Shown here one piece after another: positions 6,500 to 14,428 of a stretch of 33,676 nucleotides of DNA (its first letter is position 1; every line of letters starts with the position of its first letter). Position numbers and translations under genes: made by a program. Source of the DNA: Candidatus Poseidoniales archaeon. Its GTDB lineage: Archaea; Thermoplasmatota; Poseidoniia; Poseidoniales; Poseidoniaceae. The stretch covers positions 1 to 33,676 of the forward strand of contig QXYC01000007.1 in assembly GCA_009887095.1 (NCBI GenBank). The letters run 5' to 3'. The notes under the pieces are model-generated. The model had not been told where the DNA came from, made no database searches, and worked only from the letters and a program-made list of their open reading frames with translations.

Positions 6500-7480
6500 T
6501 CAGAGGCTACGAGTGGTTTCGATTTTGCGAACAGTGCCAGAGGCCACGTCAATCACTTCGCTGAAGGTCGTGGTGGTTGTTTCACCCAGAACTACGCCTG
6601 GGAGATAGCCATCGCAAACGCCGGAGGCTGCAAAAATAGCATCTTCGCTTTTGCACAAATCCTTGGCCTGCCAAAGGCGGGTGAGGTCGTCACCAACCAT
6701 GTTTCCAGCCCTTGCTTCCTCTTCGTCTGAACGAAACACAAGACGCCCCTCAAAAACACCACCCAAACCACGAATGGCGGTGGCCGAAATGACGCCTTCT
6801 GGTGCAGCACCAATCCCCATCAAGAGGTCGAAGGGTCCATCGGGGCGAGCTGCCCAAATCGCGCCAGAAACATCGCCATCGCCCATCAACTCAAGTTGAG
6901 CGCCGCTGGCTCGTATCTCTTTGAAGAGGTCTGCATGCCGATCGCGGTCAAGGGCAACGACACGCACGTCTTCGACCGCTTTGTCGAGCGCCGATGCTGT
7001 TTGCTCAAGGTTGTAGGCAACACCGCCATCAAGGCTAATTTCACCAACCAATTCCGGACCACCGGCGATTTTGTCCATGTAACAATCCGGTGCATGCAGG
7101 AGCGCCCCCCGAGGAGCTGCAGCAAGCACTGCAATGGAGTTAGGTGAATTGTCGGCGCAATTGTTCGTGCATTCAAGCGGGTCGACGGCGATGTCGATCC
7201 TTGGGGCACCGGCAACACCAACCATGTTGCCGATTTCCTCCCCAATGTAGAGCATTGGGGCTTCATCGCGTTCGCCCTCACCAATTGCCACTCGTCCGTC
7301 AAACGGGACGGTGTCAAACGTTCGGCGCATGGCTTCGACCGCAGCCTCATCAGCCTTGTCTTTTTCACCTAAACCGCGCCATGCTGCGCTTGAGATAGCA
7401 GCTTGATCAACGGCTTCGAGGAAGTGATGGTAGAGGTTGCCAACGCCGGCCATGGGTGATGACGAGCGCGGCCCATCCAT
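6500..7480 (-). CDS. glpX: Fructose-1,6-bisphosphatase, class II (GlpX)
   Basis: It hydrolyses fructose 1,6-bisphosphate to fructose 6-phosphate, the committed step of gluconeogenesis. The metal-site segments of GlpX are clear: GEGERDEAPMLYIGEEIGN, then VDPLECTNN, then a C-terminal domain with LMGIGAAPEGVISATAIRGL. The length of 326 aa is typical. The frame is open up to a TTG at 7552 that makes a TTGA overlap with bioY, but homology begins near NLYHHFLEAVDQAA, so ATG 7480 or 7453 is preferred. An oddity: the near-invariant Gly of DPxEGT is Cys here (DPLECT), a single-base difference from a glycine codon. The archaeal aldolase at 11524 serves the same pathway. Confidence 0.9.
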   Translation of the reverse strand: MDGPRSSSPMAGVGNLYHHFLEAVDQAAISSAAWRGLGEKDKADEAAVEAMRRTFDTVPFDGRVAIGEGERDEAPMLYIGEEIGNMVGVAGAPRIDIAVDPLECTNNCADNSPNSIAVLAAAPRGALLHAPDCYMDKIAGGPELVGEISLDGGVAYNLEQTASALDKAVEDVRVVALDRDRHADLFKEIRASGAQLELMGDGDVSGAIWAARPDGPFDLLMGIGAAPEGVISATAIRGLGGVFEGRLVFRSDEEEARAGNMVGDDLTRLWQAKDLCKSEDAIFAASGVCDGYLPGVVLGETTTTTFSEVIDVASGTVRKIETTRSL

Positions 7481-7548
7481 GAATGAAACGGTCAAACGGA
7501 ACGCGCCCTTTGGCGAGGAGCGCCCGTGGCCATCGACTTGGCTAGACG

Positions 7549-8163
7549 TCAATCACGGTGAGGGGCGTAACCCCAAACCTTGGTGGTGATGATGCACATG
7601 ACGATGATTTTACCAAAGTCCCACAGAAGGAAGGGTTCTGTACCCCATGCGTAAGCTTGAGTCATATCAACACCATATGACTCTGCCAACCAGAGGGTGC
7701 CAAAAGCGTAGACAGGAAGCATGGCGAAGGCCCAACAAATCAGTTGTGCTGGGATGTCTGCAATACCGGCATTGTACGATCGGTCAAGCCCCTCTGCAAC
7801 AAGAGCGGAAGCAAACGGGAAGGCAATCAAATAACCCCCAGAGGCGATGAGCGCCCCGCCCTCAAACAACATGTCGCCACCCGATGAAAACACCGGAGCG
7901 CCGAGCGCACCAACCATGAGGTACAACGCTCCAGAGACAAAAGCGTCATTTCGTCGCAGGTAGACGCCTGTGGCAAGCACGGCAAATGTTTGCAAGGTGA
8001 ACGGCACAGGCGTTATGCTGGTTAGCACCGTCACTTGAGCGCATAAGGCGGTGAGGCCAGCAAAGAAAACAATACCAACGGCTCGCTCGTTCAACGTGAT
8101 GTTTTGGCCCCTTAAGGCGAGGTGCCATCGCATGGGATTCGACAGGAGGGACGGGTTGACCAT
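7549..8163 (-). CDS. bioY: BioY family biotin transporter substrate-binding protein
   Basis: A 204-aa membrane protein with about six hydrophobic helices. It carries the BioY hallmark TPVPFTLQTFAVLATGVYL at about 51-69, followed by GALYLMVGALGAPVFSSGG. BioY is the S-component of energy-coupling factor biotin importers and in some organisms works alone. No EcfA or EcfT gene is present here. Its stop overlaps the possible TTG start of glpX (TTGA). The 115 bases between its start and the moaC stop show no good TATA box; a weak CGAGG/CCTCG hairpin sits at 8207-8222. Biotin is needed for acyl-CoA carboxylases, which fits the CoA-rich metabolism in the window. Confidence 0.88.
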   Translation of the reverse strand: MVNPSLLSNPMRWHLALRGQNITLNERAVGIVFFAGLTALCAQVTVLTSITPVPFTLQTFAVLATGVYLRRNDAFVSGALYLMVGALGAPVFSSGGDMLFEGGALIASGGYLIAFPFASALVAEGLDRSYNAGIADIPAQLICWAFAMLPVYAFGTLWLAESYGVDMTQAYAWGTEPFLLWDFGKIIVMCIITTKVWGYAPHRD

Positions 8164-8278
8164 GTCGTTTCGGTTGTTGGTTGGGTTCTTAGTGATTCAC
8201 GCTTGGCGAGGGGCTTTCCTCGATTCTTGGGCCAATAGGGTTGGCAAGCGCAAGGTGCATGAAAAAGAAACACGGTGT

Positions 8279-8731
8279 TCAGAGCGTGCCTTTGAATTTC
8301 TCAACCACAACGACGTCCGTGATTGAGGTACCTGGGTATTGCCCTGAACCGTCCTTTTCCAAGGATTTGACCATATCAAGAGCGCAAAGCAAGCCCGCAC
8401 AGACGCCTGTTAAGGCCTCCATTTCGATACCAGTTTTGTAATGAGCCGATACGAACACAGTGCACCGCAACGCATGCCCCTCCCAATCCCATGTGACATT
8501 GCAGCCTTCGAGGGGAATCGGATGGCAGTGTGGTATGATTCTTGGTGTGTCTTTGACGGCTTGGATAGCCGCAATGGTCGATGCTTCAAGCACATCTCCT
8601 TTTTTGACTGATTTTTCTTGGATGGCTGCAACGGTGGCCGGTGACAAATGAAGCAAGCCCGTGGCCGTTGCATGCCGTTCCACAACTGGCTTTGATCCAA
8701 TTTGTACAATGCCTTCGATTTCTTTTCCCAT
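8279..8731 (-). CDS. moaC: Cyclic pyranopterin monophosphate synthase MoaC
   Basis: With MoaA it converts GTP-derived 3',8-cyclo-GTP to cyclic pyranopterin monophosphate, the first step of molybdenum cofactor synthesis. The 150-aa product has the active-site stretch DTPRIIPHCHPIPLEGCNV (61-79) and the AHYKTGIEMEALTGV segment that ends in the catalytic, substrate-holding region. The start was set at ATG 8731 (MGKEIEGIVQIG), because the open frame further upstream lies inside moaE and has no MoaC similarity. It follows moaE by ten bases on the same strand, so the two form a molybdopterin operon. MoaA, MoaB and MoeA are not in the window. Confidence 0.95.
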   Translation of the reverse strand: MGKEIEGIVQIGSKPVVERHATATGLLHLSPATVAAIQEKSVKKGDVLEASTIAAIQAVKDTPRIIPHCHPIPLEGCNVTWDWEGHALRCTVFVSAHYKTGIEMEALTGVCAGLLCALDMVKSLEKDGSGQYPGTSITDVVVVEKFKGTL

Positions 8732-8741
8732 GATGAATCCC

Positions 8742-9191
8742 TCAGCCCAAGCCAGCCTTCCAAGTCGCCCCTTCGGTCGTGACTTCTTTTTTCCACAAGG
8801 GGGCTTGCTTCTTGAGTTCGTCGATGAGCCATTCACACGCCCTGAACGCCTCCTTTCGGTGTGGACTGCCAACATGAATGGAGACAATAGGTTCCTGTGG
8901 CCCGACCGAGCCAACTCTGTGAGCCATGGCTACGCAATGAACGCCGTGCAATCCAATTGCTTGTTCAGCTAATCCATGCAGAACTGAAGCAAGTTGCTCT
9001 TGCCAAGCATCGAATTCCAAACGGATGACTTCACTGTCCCCTTCTGTTCCACGAGTGATCCCCAGAAAAGAGACCACTGCACCACACCCATCCAACGGAA
9101 GTTTGGCTTTGAGGGCGTTTTCATCAAGCGCATTTACCGCCTCTTCGATGATGATGCGCCCGTTCATGCACACACGAAGAGAACGCATCAT
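8742..9191 (-). CDS. moaE: Molybdopterin synthase catalytic subunit MoaE
   Basis: It transfers sulfur from MoaD thiocarboxylate to cyclic pyranopterin monophosphate to make molybdopterin. The 149-aa product shows GAVVSFLGITRG near the N-terminus, the AMAHRVGSVGPQEPIVSIHV strand pair, RKEAFRACEWLIDELKKQAP, and the lysine motif PLWKKE near the C-terminus. Three starts compete: 9191, 9188 and 9167. Met 9167 (MNGRIIIEEAV) aligns best with family N-termini and has a weak TATA-like GTTTGAATG about 27 bases before it. The divergent flavoprotein gene begins only 17 bases away, so both promoters must lie inside the opposite coding region or overlap. No MoaD was seen. Confidence 0.93.
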   Translation of the reverse strand: MMRSLRVCMNGRIIIEEAVNALDENALKAKLPLDGCGAVVSFLGITRGTEGDSEVIRLEFDAWQEQLASVLHGLAEQAIGLHGVHCVAMAHRVGSVGPQEPIVSIHVGSPHRKEAFRACEWLIDELKKQAPLWKKEVTTEGATWKAGLG

Positions 9192-9208
9192 TCAAACCCC
9201 ACGCCTCC

Positions 9209-10492
9209 ATGGGGTTACCCATGGGCGACGAGGCGGCTATCCACATCATGGGGGCTGGCCTCTCCGGCCTTGCCGCCGCCACCCTTCTTGCGAGGGCTGG
9301 AAAGGAAGTGCATGTCCACGACGTGCGGGCAGATTCAGGTGCACGGTTTGACGGTGATTTCCAAGCCTTAGAAAATTGGAGCATGGACGAAGATTTCTTC
9401 GACCAATTGAAGGAATGGGGCTTTGATGCATCTGAATTCAAGGCAACCGAATTCGACGTCGTCGACCTCATCCACCCAGATGACAAAATTACGCAAGCCA
9501 CCACCTCGAAAGTGGCTTACAGAATTGTCGAACGGGGTACATCGGAGCATACCATCGATCAAGGCTTCAAACGCCAAGCACTCGCTGCGGGAGCAAAAAT
9601 CCACTACAAATCACGTGTGAAGGAAGAGGATTGCACGATCATCGCATGTGGGCCAAAAGGAACTTCTGCCGTCGCTTATGGGGAAATATTCCACACCGAC
9701 CATCCAAATCACATCGGGTTCCAGCTCAACGACCACCTTGCCCCAGGCTCATACTCATACCTCATCATCATCGATGGTGTTGGGCTTATTTGCACATGCC
9801 TTTGGCGAAAGCAGAAGAAAAGTGAACGATTCCTTAACGAGACCATTGCCTGGTATGAGGCGCACTATCCGAACCTAAACCGCACGCCAATCAAGCGCGT
9901 TGGGGGCAAGGGAGACTTCACGATCAATCGGAATTACAAGCAAGACGGTCGTTACTATGTTGGCGAATCAGGCGGGCTTCAAGATTTCATGTGGGGTTTT
10001 GGCATGCGAATGGCCGTATGGTCGGGCGTTCTTGCCGCAAACGACATTCTTGGTAAAGGCGATTATGAAGCGGATGTGAGGAAGTACCTCATGCCCTATG
10101 TCCGCACAAGCGTTGCAAACCGTTGGCTGATGAACCGCGTTGGGGATCGCACCTTCAAGCGAATGTGCAACGCATGGATGAAGGACCAGAAGAAAAAAGG
10201 CGATGGATTGATCTGGATTGGCAACCTCTTCAAACCAAAATGGTACAAGAGTATCCTGTACCGTGTGGTCAGCCCGTTCATGTTGCAAAGCGACCCGAAA
10301 GCAATGGGCAGAGGCGTGCGCCGGATGCCCTTCAGAAAAGCACTCAAGCGCGATGTCTGGGAACAGTCAGAAGCAGCCAAGGCGGTTGGCGCTCAATGGG
10401 ATGCAGCCCGTCGAAAGGGAGGAAAAACCTCATTCGCTGATGATGTTGAAACCCCCAAGGATGAGCAATCCGAGCATGCGATTTCTTCATAA
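9209..10492 (+). CDS. FAD-dependent oxidoreductase, geranylgeranyl-reductase-like
   Basis: A 427-aa flavoprotein with an N-terminal dinucleotide fold, IHIMGAGLSGLAAATLLARA, and an acidic strand end HVHDVRADSGARFDGD. In the middle, PGSYSYLIIIDGVGLI occupies the place where geranylgeranyl reductases have their YxWxFP-like substrate segment. GESGGLQDFMWGFGMRMAVW with SGVLAA corresponds to the second FAD motif. Such enzymes saturate isoprenoid chains of archaeal lipids or related polyprenoids. The C-terminal 130 residues are basic and unusual for the group. The start could be 9209 or 9221 (MGDEAAIHIMG). Its stop overlaps the TATA-like element of the following crotonase gene. The subfamily assignment is moderate only. 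Confidence 0.75.
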   Translation: MGLPMGDEAAIHIMGAGLSGLAAATLLARAGKEVHVHDVRADSGARFDGDFQALENWSMDEDFFDQLKEWGFDASEFKATEFDVVDLIHPDDKITQATTSKVAYRIVERGTSEHTIDQGFKRQALAAGAKIHYKSRVKEEDCTIIACGPKGTSAVAYGEIFHTDHPNHIGFQLNDHLAPGSYSYLIIIDGVGLICTCLWRKQKKSERFLNETIAWYEAHYPNLNRTPIKRVGGKGDFTINRNYKQDGRYYVGESGGLQDFMWGFGMRMAVWSGVLAANDILGKGDYEADVRKYLMPYVRTSVANRWLMNRVGDRTFKRMCNAWMKDQKKKGDGLIWIGNLFKPKWYKSILYRVVSPFMLQSDPKAMGRGVRRMPFRKALKRDVWEQSEAAKAVGAQWDAARRKGGKTSFADDVETPKDEQSEHAISS

Positions 10493-10496
10493 TACG
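10488..10496 (+). promoter_or_regulatory. TATA-like element of the crotonase gene
   Basis: CATAATACG is centred about 24 bases before the ATG at 10516 and overlaps the stop codon of the flavoprotein gene. It suggests that the crotonase has its own near-leaderless promoter. Confidence 0.4.
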
Positions 10497-10515
10497 GGTC
10501 CGTGTGGCTTGACGC

Positions 10516-11382
10516 ATGGACGACCTACACGGATTGACCCTTGAACCAATGCCTAACCGACTTGTCAACTACGGTGTCACCAACAACGGCATCGCAGTGA
10601 TCGAACTCACCTCAGACTCAGCAGGTGCTCCACTTGAAGGCGCAAACGACCGTTCCCCAAACACCTACACCCACGAAATGATGCGAGACATCGATACTGC
10701 AATCGTCAAGGCACGTTTTGATGACGATGTGACCTGCATTGTGCTCACTGGAAACGGCGCATCCTTCTTCTCCGCAGGCGCTTCGATTCAGATGCTCAAC
10801 AGCGTGACTCCAGGCTTCAAGTACAACTTCTGCCTCCACGCAAACGAAACTCTTTCTCGACTTGAGCAAACTTCCAAACTTGTTGTCTGCGCAATCAATG
10901 GACACGCAGTTGGAGGCGGACTTGAAATCGCTATGGCGGCTGACATTCGAATCGCACGAAAGAACTCCGGCAAGGTCGGACTTCCTGAAATCAACCTTGG
11001 TGTTCTCGCAGGCACCGGTGGTACCGCTCGCTTGACCCGCTTGATTGGGAAGGCAAAAGCGCTCGAGATGATGGTTACAGGCGAACTCATGTCCTTTGAG
11101 GACGCACACGGTTGCAACCTTATCAACCACATTTGGGAAGGATCTGCTGATGACTTCCGCCGAGACATTCTCGACTGGTGTGGACAATTCACCCTACCAA
11201 ACAAGGCTGTCAAAGCCGTTGGAAACATCAAGCGTTCCTGCCAAACCGGTCCTGAAATTCCTTTCGAGTACCACTTGGCCCTTGAGCGTGAATTGCAAGC
11301 ATCCTTGTTCAACAGCAGCGACGCCAAGGAAGGCATCGCAGCATACGTCGAAAAGCGTGTTGCAAACTTCACCGGTCAGTGA
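10516..11382 (+). CDS. Enoyl-CoA hydratase/isomerase family protein
   Basis: A 288-aa crotonase. The two oxyanion-hole segments are visible: GNGASFFSAGASIQML and AINGHAVGGGLEIAMAADIR. The second-shell/catalytic region GLPEINLGVLAGTGGTARL has the glutamate found in true hydratases, and the helical tail ends EGIAAYVEKRVANF as in the family. Expected reaction: addition of water across the 2,3 double bond of an enoyl-CoA, or a related isomerisation. It has a 30-residue N-terminal extension relative to short crotonases (an alternative start is 10549). Together with the dehydrogenase at 2258 and the partial crotonase at the window edge it forms a scattered set of beta-oxidation enzymes near the BoxB/PaaA-like oxygenase. 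Confidence 0.9.
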   Translation: MDDLHGLTLEPMPNRLVNYGVTNNGIAVIELTSDSAGAPLEGANDRSPNTYTHEMMRDIDTAIVKARFDDDVTCIVLTGNGASFFSAGASIQMLNSVTPGFKYNFCLHANETLSRLEQTSKLVVCAINGHAVGGGLEIAMAADIRIARKNSGKVGLPEINLGVLAGTGGTARLTRLIGKAKALEMMVTGELMSFEDAHGCNLINHIWEGSADDFRRDILDWCGQFTLPNKAVKAVGNIKRSCQTGPEIPFEYHLALERELQASLFNSSDAKEGIAAYVEKRVANFTGQ

Positions 11383-11400
11383 ACCGAACACAGCGAATCG

Positions 11401-11425
11401 AACAAAACCGTGTGATGCGGTTTGT
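11401..11425 (+). terminator. Hairpin after the crotonase gene
   Basis: AACAAAACCG (11401-11410) can pair with CGGTTTGTT (11418-11426) with one bulged A and a seven-base loop. It begins 18 bases after the stop at 11382. It could be a terminator or RNA-stabilising hairpin; archaeal terminators rely more on T-runs, which are weak here. Confidence 0.35.
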
Positions 11426-11427
11426 TG

Positions 11428-11461
11428 ATGCTTGGCCATGTGCTTAGTGCATGCTTGGCCA
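11428..11461. promoter_or_regulatory. Direct repeat upstream of the aldolase promoter
   Basis: ATGCTTGGCCA occurs at 11428-11438 and exactly again at 11451-11461, 23 bases apart, about two helical turns. Each copy contains the small palindrome TGGCCA. The repeats end just before a TATA-like AATTTTGG at about 11466-11473. The position suggests binding sites for a dimeric regulator of the aldolase gene. Confidence 0.5.
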
Positions 11462-11523
11462 CAGGAATTTTGGCCGCAGTCTTGAAGTTCCCCCCACCTC
11501 TGGCTCGGTCCACAGGTGAGCCG

Positions 11524-12450
11524 ATGAGCAAGTACAACGTTCCAGCCGATGTCCCCAACGATTTGATTGACACATACATCTCGAACATGGATGCTGCAAC
11601 TGCTGGAACTGGTAAGATGAACCTCTTCGCTTGCGACCAAAAAATCGAACACCTCAACGATGACTTCTATGATGGTGGCGCAAAAATCCCCCTCACGTCG
11701 AACAACCCTGGTCATTTCTTTGAAATCGGCCAACGATGCCATGACGCAGGCACCATTGGCGTCCTTGCTGGCCAACTCGGCCTCATTTCCCAATACGCAC
11801 GGGATTATCCGGACCTGCCTTATCTCGTCAAATTGAACTCAAAATCCCACATGGTCAAAACTGCTCAACGCGACCCAATCTCACAAGCCATGTGGGATAT
11901 GGATGATGTCATGGCCCTTGCGCACAACGGGATTAACGTCGTGGGCATTGGTTACACGGTGTACATCGGCAGCGAATACGAGCACGAGATGTTCTCTGAA
12001 GCCGCTCAATTCATTCGTCAAGCACACGAACTTGGCATGATTGCCGTGGTTTGGATGTACCCTCGAGGTCAAGCTGTTGCCGACGAGAAAGACCCTCAAT
12101 TGATCTCAGGCGCTGCTGGTGTCGCTGCTTGCCTCGGTGCAGACTTTGCCAAGGTCAACTACCCTGGAGCGTTTGATGGCATGACTCGCCCAGAATCCCT
12201 TGCGATTGCTGCAGAAGCTGCTGGACGAACTGGCATTATCTGCTCTGGCGGCGGCTCGCTCCCAGCAAAGGACTTCCTTCAGCGACTCCATGATCAAATG
12301 AGCGTCGGCAACTGCATGGGTGCGGCAACTGGTAGAAACATTCACCAGCGAACCACAGAAGAAGCGGTTCGAATGACGGCAGCCTGTCATGCAATTATCT
12401 GCGAGGATGCATCAGTTGCTGAAGCCATGGCCATCTTCGAAGGCAACTGA
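11524..12450 (+). CDS. Fructose-bisphosphate aldolase, archaeal class I (DhnA/FbaB type)
   Basis: It makes or cleaves fructose 1,6-bisphosphate through a Schiff base. The 308-aa TIM-barrel protein has FACDQKIEHLNDDFY near the N-terminus, YLVKLNSKS, AVVWMYPRGQAV, the likely Schiff-base lysine Lys210 in GADFAKVNYPG, and a phosphate-binding GIICSGGGS segment. The start was set at ATG 11524 because it has a good ribosome binding site (GGTGAG about five bases before it) and because the open frame upstream is a hydrophobic stretch without family similarity. The direct repeat at 11428-11461 may control it. With glpX it forms the gluconeogenic pair of this window. It faces ahcY tail to tail. Confidence 0.88.
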   Translation: MSKYNVPADVPNDLIDTYISNMDAATAGTGKMNLFACDQKIEHLNDDFYDGGAKIPLTSNNPGHFFEIGQRCHDAGTIGVLAGQLGLISQYARDYPDLPYLVKLNSKSHMVKTAQRDPISQAMWDMDDVMALAHNGINVVGIGYTVYIGSEYEHEMFSEAAQFIRQAHELGMIAVVWMYPRGQAVADEKDPQLISGAAGVAACLGADFAKVNYPGAFDGMTRPESLAIAAEAAGRTGIICSGGGSLPAKDFLQRLHDQMSVGNCMGAATGRNIHQRTTEEAVRMTAACHAIICEDASVAEAMAIFEGN

Positions 12451-12518
12451 GCGGATTGTATCAACTCCCGACTTCGGATGAGTGGTTAACACACTGCAAC
12501 AGTGAATCACGCGTAGCC

Positions 12519-12546
12519 TTGGCTTCGTTCAGGATGTCGAAGCCAA
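12519..12546. terminator. Hairpin between the convergent aldolase and ahcY genes
   Basis: TTGGCTTCG (12519-12527) and CGAAGCCAA (12538-12546) form a perfect nine-base stem with a ten-base loop, placed between two convergent stops. A smaller CACTG/CAGTG hairpin lies at 12492-12504. It could serve both genes as a two-way terminator or transcript end. Confidence 0.45.
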
Positions 12547-12548
12547 CT

Positions 12549-13847
12549 TCATGTGCCGACGGTGTAGTCATCGAGGTAGGCAAGTTGAGCATCTGTGAGG
12601 ACATCGATGCTGAAACCAAGGGTCTCGAGTTTGGTCGTTGCCAAATCTTGATCTTGCTCCGTAGTGATGTCGTAAACAGCGTTGTCCATCGATGCACCTT
12701 CTCTTGCCAATCGGCACAAGGAGAGGAACTGGTTGGCGAAGGACATGTCCATCACTTCGGATGGGTGGCCTTCAGCAGCAGCGAGGTTGACCAAGCGGCC
12801 TCGTGCGAGTAAGAAAACTCGACGACCATCTGGCATGAGGAACTCTTCGTTGTCTGGACGAATCGTTCGAACCGAACTGGAGAGTTCTTCGAGGTCAGTG
12901 ATTTTGATTTCACAGTCGTAGTGTCCGGTGTTTGCAATAATTGCGCCGTCCTTCATGGATTCAAAGTGGCGTCCAACGATGACGTCCTCCATTCCGGTTG
13001 CCGTGCAGAAAATGTCGCCGATCTTTGCAGCTTCATCCATGGTCATGACCCGATAGCCTTCCATGACAGCCCGGAGTGCTGGGAGAGGATCGACTTCGGT
13101 GATAATGACGTTCGCACCCATGCCGCGGGCTCGCATTGCTACACCGCTACCGCAGTGTCCGAAACCTGCAACGACGAAGGTTTTGCCAGCAAGAAGGACC
13201 GATGTAGCCCGAAGAATACCGTCAATGGTGGATTGACCTGTGCCGTAGACATTGTCGAAGTCCCACTTGGTTACAGCATCGTTCACTGCAATCACTGGAT
13301 AGCGAAGGTCACCGGCAGCGCCCATTGCCCGCAAGCGGTGAACACCCGTTGTCGTCTCTTCTGTTCCGCCAATGACGCCTTCAGCATATTCTGATTTGTC
13401 GCCGTGGACACGGACAATAAGATCTGCACCGTCGTCGAGTGTGAGTGTGGGCTTGAATTCGAGGGTTCGGTCGATGCACCAGTAGAAATCCTCGTTGGAT
13501 TGTCCGTGCCATGCGTGGACTGAGTAGCCCTCACGTGCGAGGTACGCTGCGACGCTGTCTTGAGTTGAGAGTGGGTTGCAGCCAGACCAGGAAATCTCGG
13601 CACCTGCTGCTCCAATCGCTTCGACCAGCACTGCAGTTTCTTTGGTGACGTGGAGGCATCCAGCCACTCGCATGCCCGCAAGCGGTTTCGTGCGCTCTGC
13701 TTCTTCTTTGAGTTTGGCAAGCACTGGCATTCGAGCACGGGCCCAATCGACACGCAGGGCGCCTTCATCAGCCAATTTCATGTCACGAACGGTGTAGGTT
13801 TCGGTTGCATCTAAGCCTTCCATGCCAATGCGACATGTTCGCCCCAT
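12549..13847 (-). CDS. ahcY: Adenosylhomocysteinase
   Basis: It splits S-adenosylhomocysteine into adenosine and homocysteine, removing the product inhibitor of methyltransferases. The 432-aa product has DMKLADEGALRVDWARARMP at the N-terminus, CLHVTKETAVLVEAI, GTEETTTGVHRLRAM, and the NAD-binding GKTFVVAGFGHCGSGVAMRA, followed by ANTGHYDCEI and RRVFLLARGRLVNLAAAEGH. It lacks the long C-terminal extension and internal insert of eukaryotic forms, as is normal for archaea. Start choice is open: 13847, or Met 13823 (MEGLDATE). In some methanogens a homologue prefers S-inosylhomocysteine; this cannot be judged here. No methionine-cycle partner is adjacent. Confidence 0.93.
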   Translation of the reverse strand: MGRTCRIGMEGLDATETYTVRDMKLADEGALRVDWARARMPVLAKLKEEAERTKPLAGMRVAGCLHVTKETAVLVEAIGAAGAEISWSGCNPLSTQDSVAAYLAREGYSVHAWHGQSNEDFYWCIDRTLEFKPTLTLDDGADLIVRVHGDKSEYAEGVIGGTEETTTGVHRLRAMGAAGDLRYPVIAVNDAVTKWDFDNVYGTGQSTIDGILRATSVLLAGKTFVVAGFGHCGSGVAMRARGMGANVIITEVDPLPALRAVMEGYRVMTMDEAAKIGDIFCTATGMEDVIVGRHFESMKDGAIIANTGHYDCEIKITDLEELSSSVRTIRPDNEEFLMPDGRRVFLLARGRLVNLAAAEGHPSEVMDMSFANQFLSLCRLAREGASMDNAVYDITTEQDQDLATTKLETLGFSIDVLTDAQLAYLDDYTVGT

Positions 13848-13925
13848 TTGAAGTCTATCGTACGAACGGCATGAGCGATCGTAGCAACCTCATCAGGGAG
13901 CGGTTCAAAGCGTTGCCAGAAGCAA

Positions 13926-14252
13926 TCAAAGACGGTTGTTGGAAGCGCCAGTGGTGACGTTTCCATCATTATCGATGATGATTGGTGTGCCTTCTTCCCA
14001 GCCAGGGCAGTTGGTGGAAACCCAGTTGCGGGTGGCCCACTCGCAGATGTCGTAGCCGCCAGAAAGAATGCCGGAGCGCTTGATGTAGCCGACCTTCACG
14101 ATGTCTTTGTCCTTAGAGAGCACGTTACCGAGCTGTTGACTGGTGGTTCCGTGTCGCATGGTGCTGTTGATGTGTTCCAGGATCTCGGCCGTGTTGCGCG
14201 GTCGGTCGCCTAGGAATTTCTTGATCTTCTCTCTAATTCGGGTTGTTTTCAT
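13926..14252 (-). CDS. Small winged-helix-like protein
   Basis: A 108-aa basic protein, not assigned to a named family. Residues 3-60 look like a winged helix: TTRIREKIKKFLGDRPRNTA, then EILEHIN, TTSQQLGNVLSKDKD, then a strand pair KVGYIKRSGILSGGYDICEW that could be the wing. The tail carries a Trp/Cys-containing loop and an acidic strand. The start has an unusually strong ribosome binding site (AGGAGG eight bases before ATG), unlike the leaderless genes in the window, and a TATA box at 14326-14334. It is divergent from the large winged-helix gene at 14525 and could regulate the shared 270-base region. That is inference. Confidence 0.7.
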   Translation of the reverse strand: MKTTRIREKIKKFLGDRPRNTAEILEHINSTMRHGTTSQQLGNVLSKDKDIVKVGYIKRSGILSGGYDICEWATRNWVSTNCPGWEEGTPIIIDNDGNVTTGASNNRL

Positions 14253-14325
14253 GCGTTTTTCCTCCTGTCATGAGGCACTTTCCCAGTGATGGTGGGTGCC
14301 ACTGCTACAGATGAACGAGGCCGCT

Positions 14326-14334
14326 CATATAACC
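14326..14334 (-). promoter_or_regulatory. TATA box of the small winged-helix gene
   Basis: GGTTATATG on the minus strand lies about 78 bases before the start codon. A transcript starting 26 bases downstream would have a leader of about 50 bases carrying the AGGAGG ribosome binding site. Confidence 0.45.
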
Positions 14335-14428
14335 ATTCCTCCGAAGAAAGGTTCTTCGTTACCATTGATGACCGTTTCAGCATAGAAATTGGATGCCGCC
14401 AACAAACAATGTAAGTAAAAAGTCACAT

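Noticed and set aside
8732-8914. N-terminal extension of the moaC frame
   Set aside because: It overlaps moaE in another frame and lacks MoaC similarity; ATG 8731 is a proper start after the moaE stop.
10618-11372. Long minus-strand frames of 189 and 194 codons
   Set aside because: They are antisense to the crotonase gene, which has clear active-site motifs; the frames show no domain.
11422-11523. Upstream hydrophobic extension of the aldolase frame
   Set aside because: It looks like a signal peptide but the aldolase is cytoplasmic. A good ribosome binding site precedes ATG 11524, and the extension overlaps the repeat-bearing promoter.
13831-13842. GCGACATGTTCG, similar to the oxygenase operator repeat
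   Set aside because: It lies within the N-terminal coding region of ahcY as a single imperfect copy, so it was not called a regulator site.
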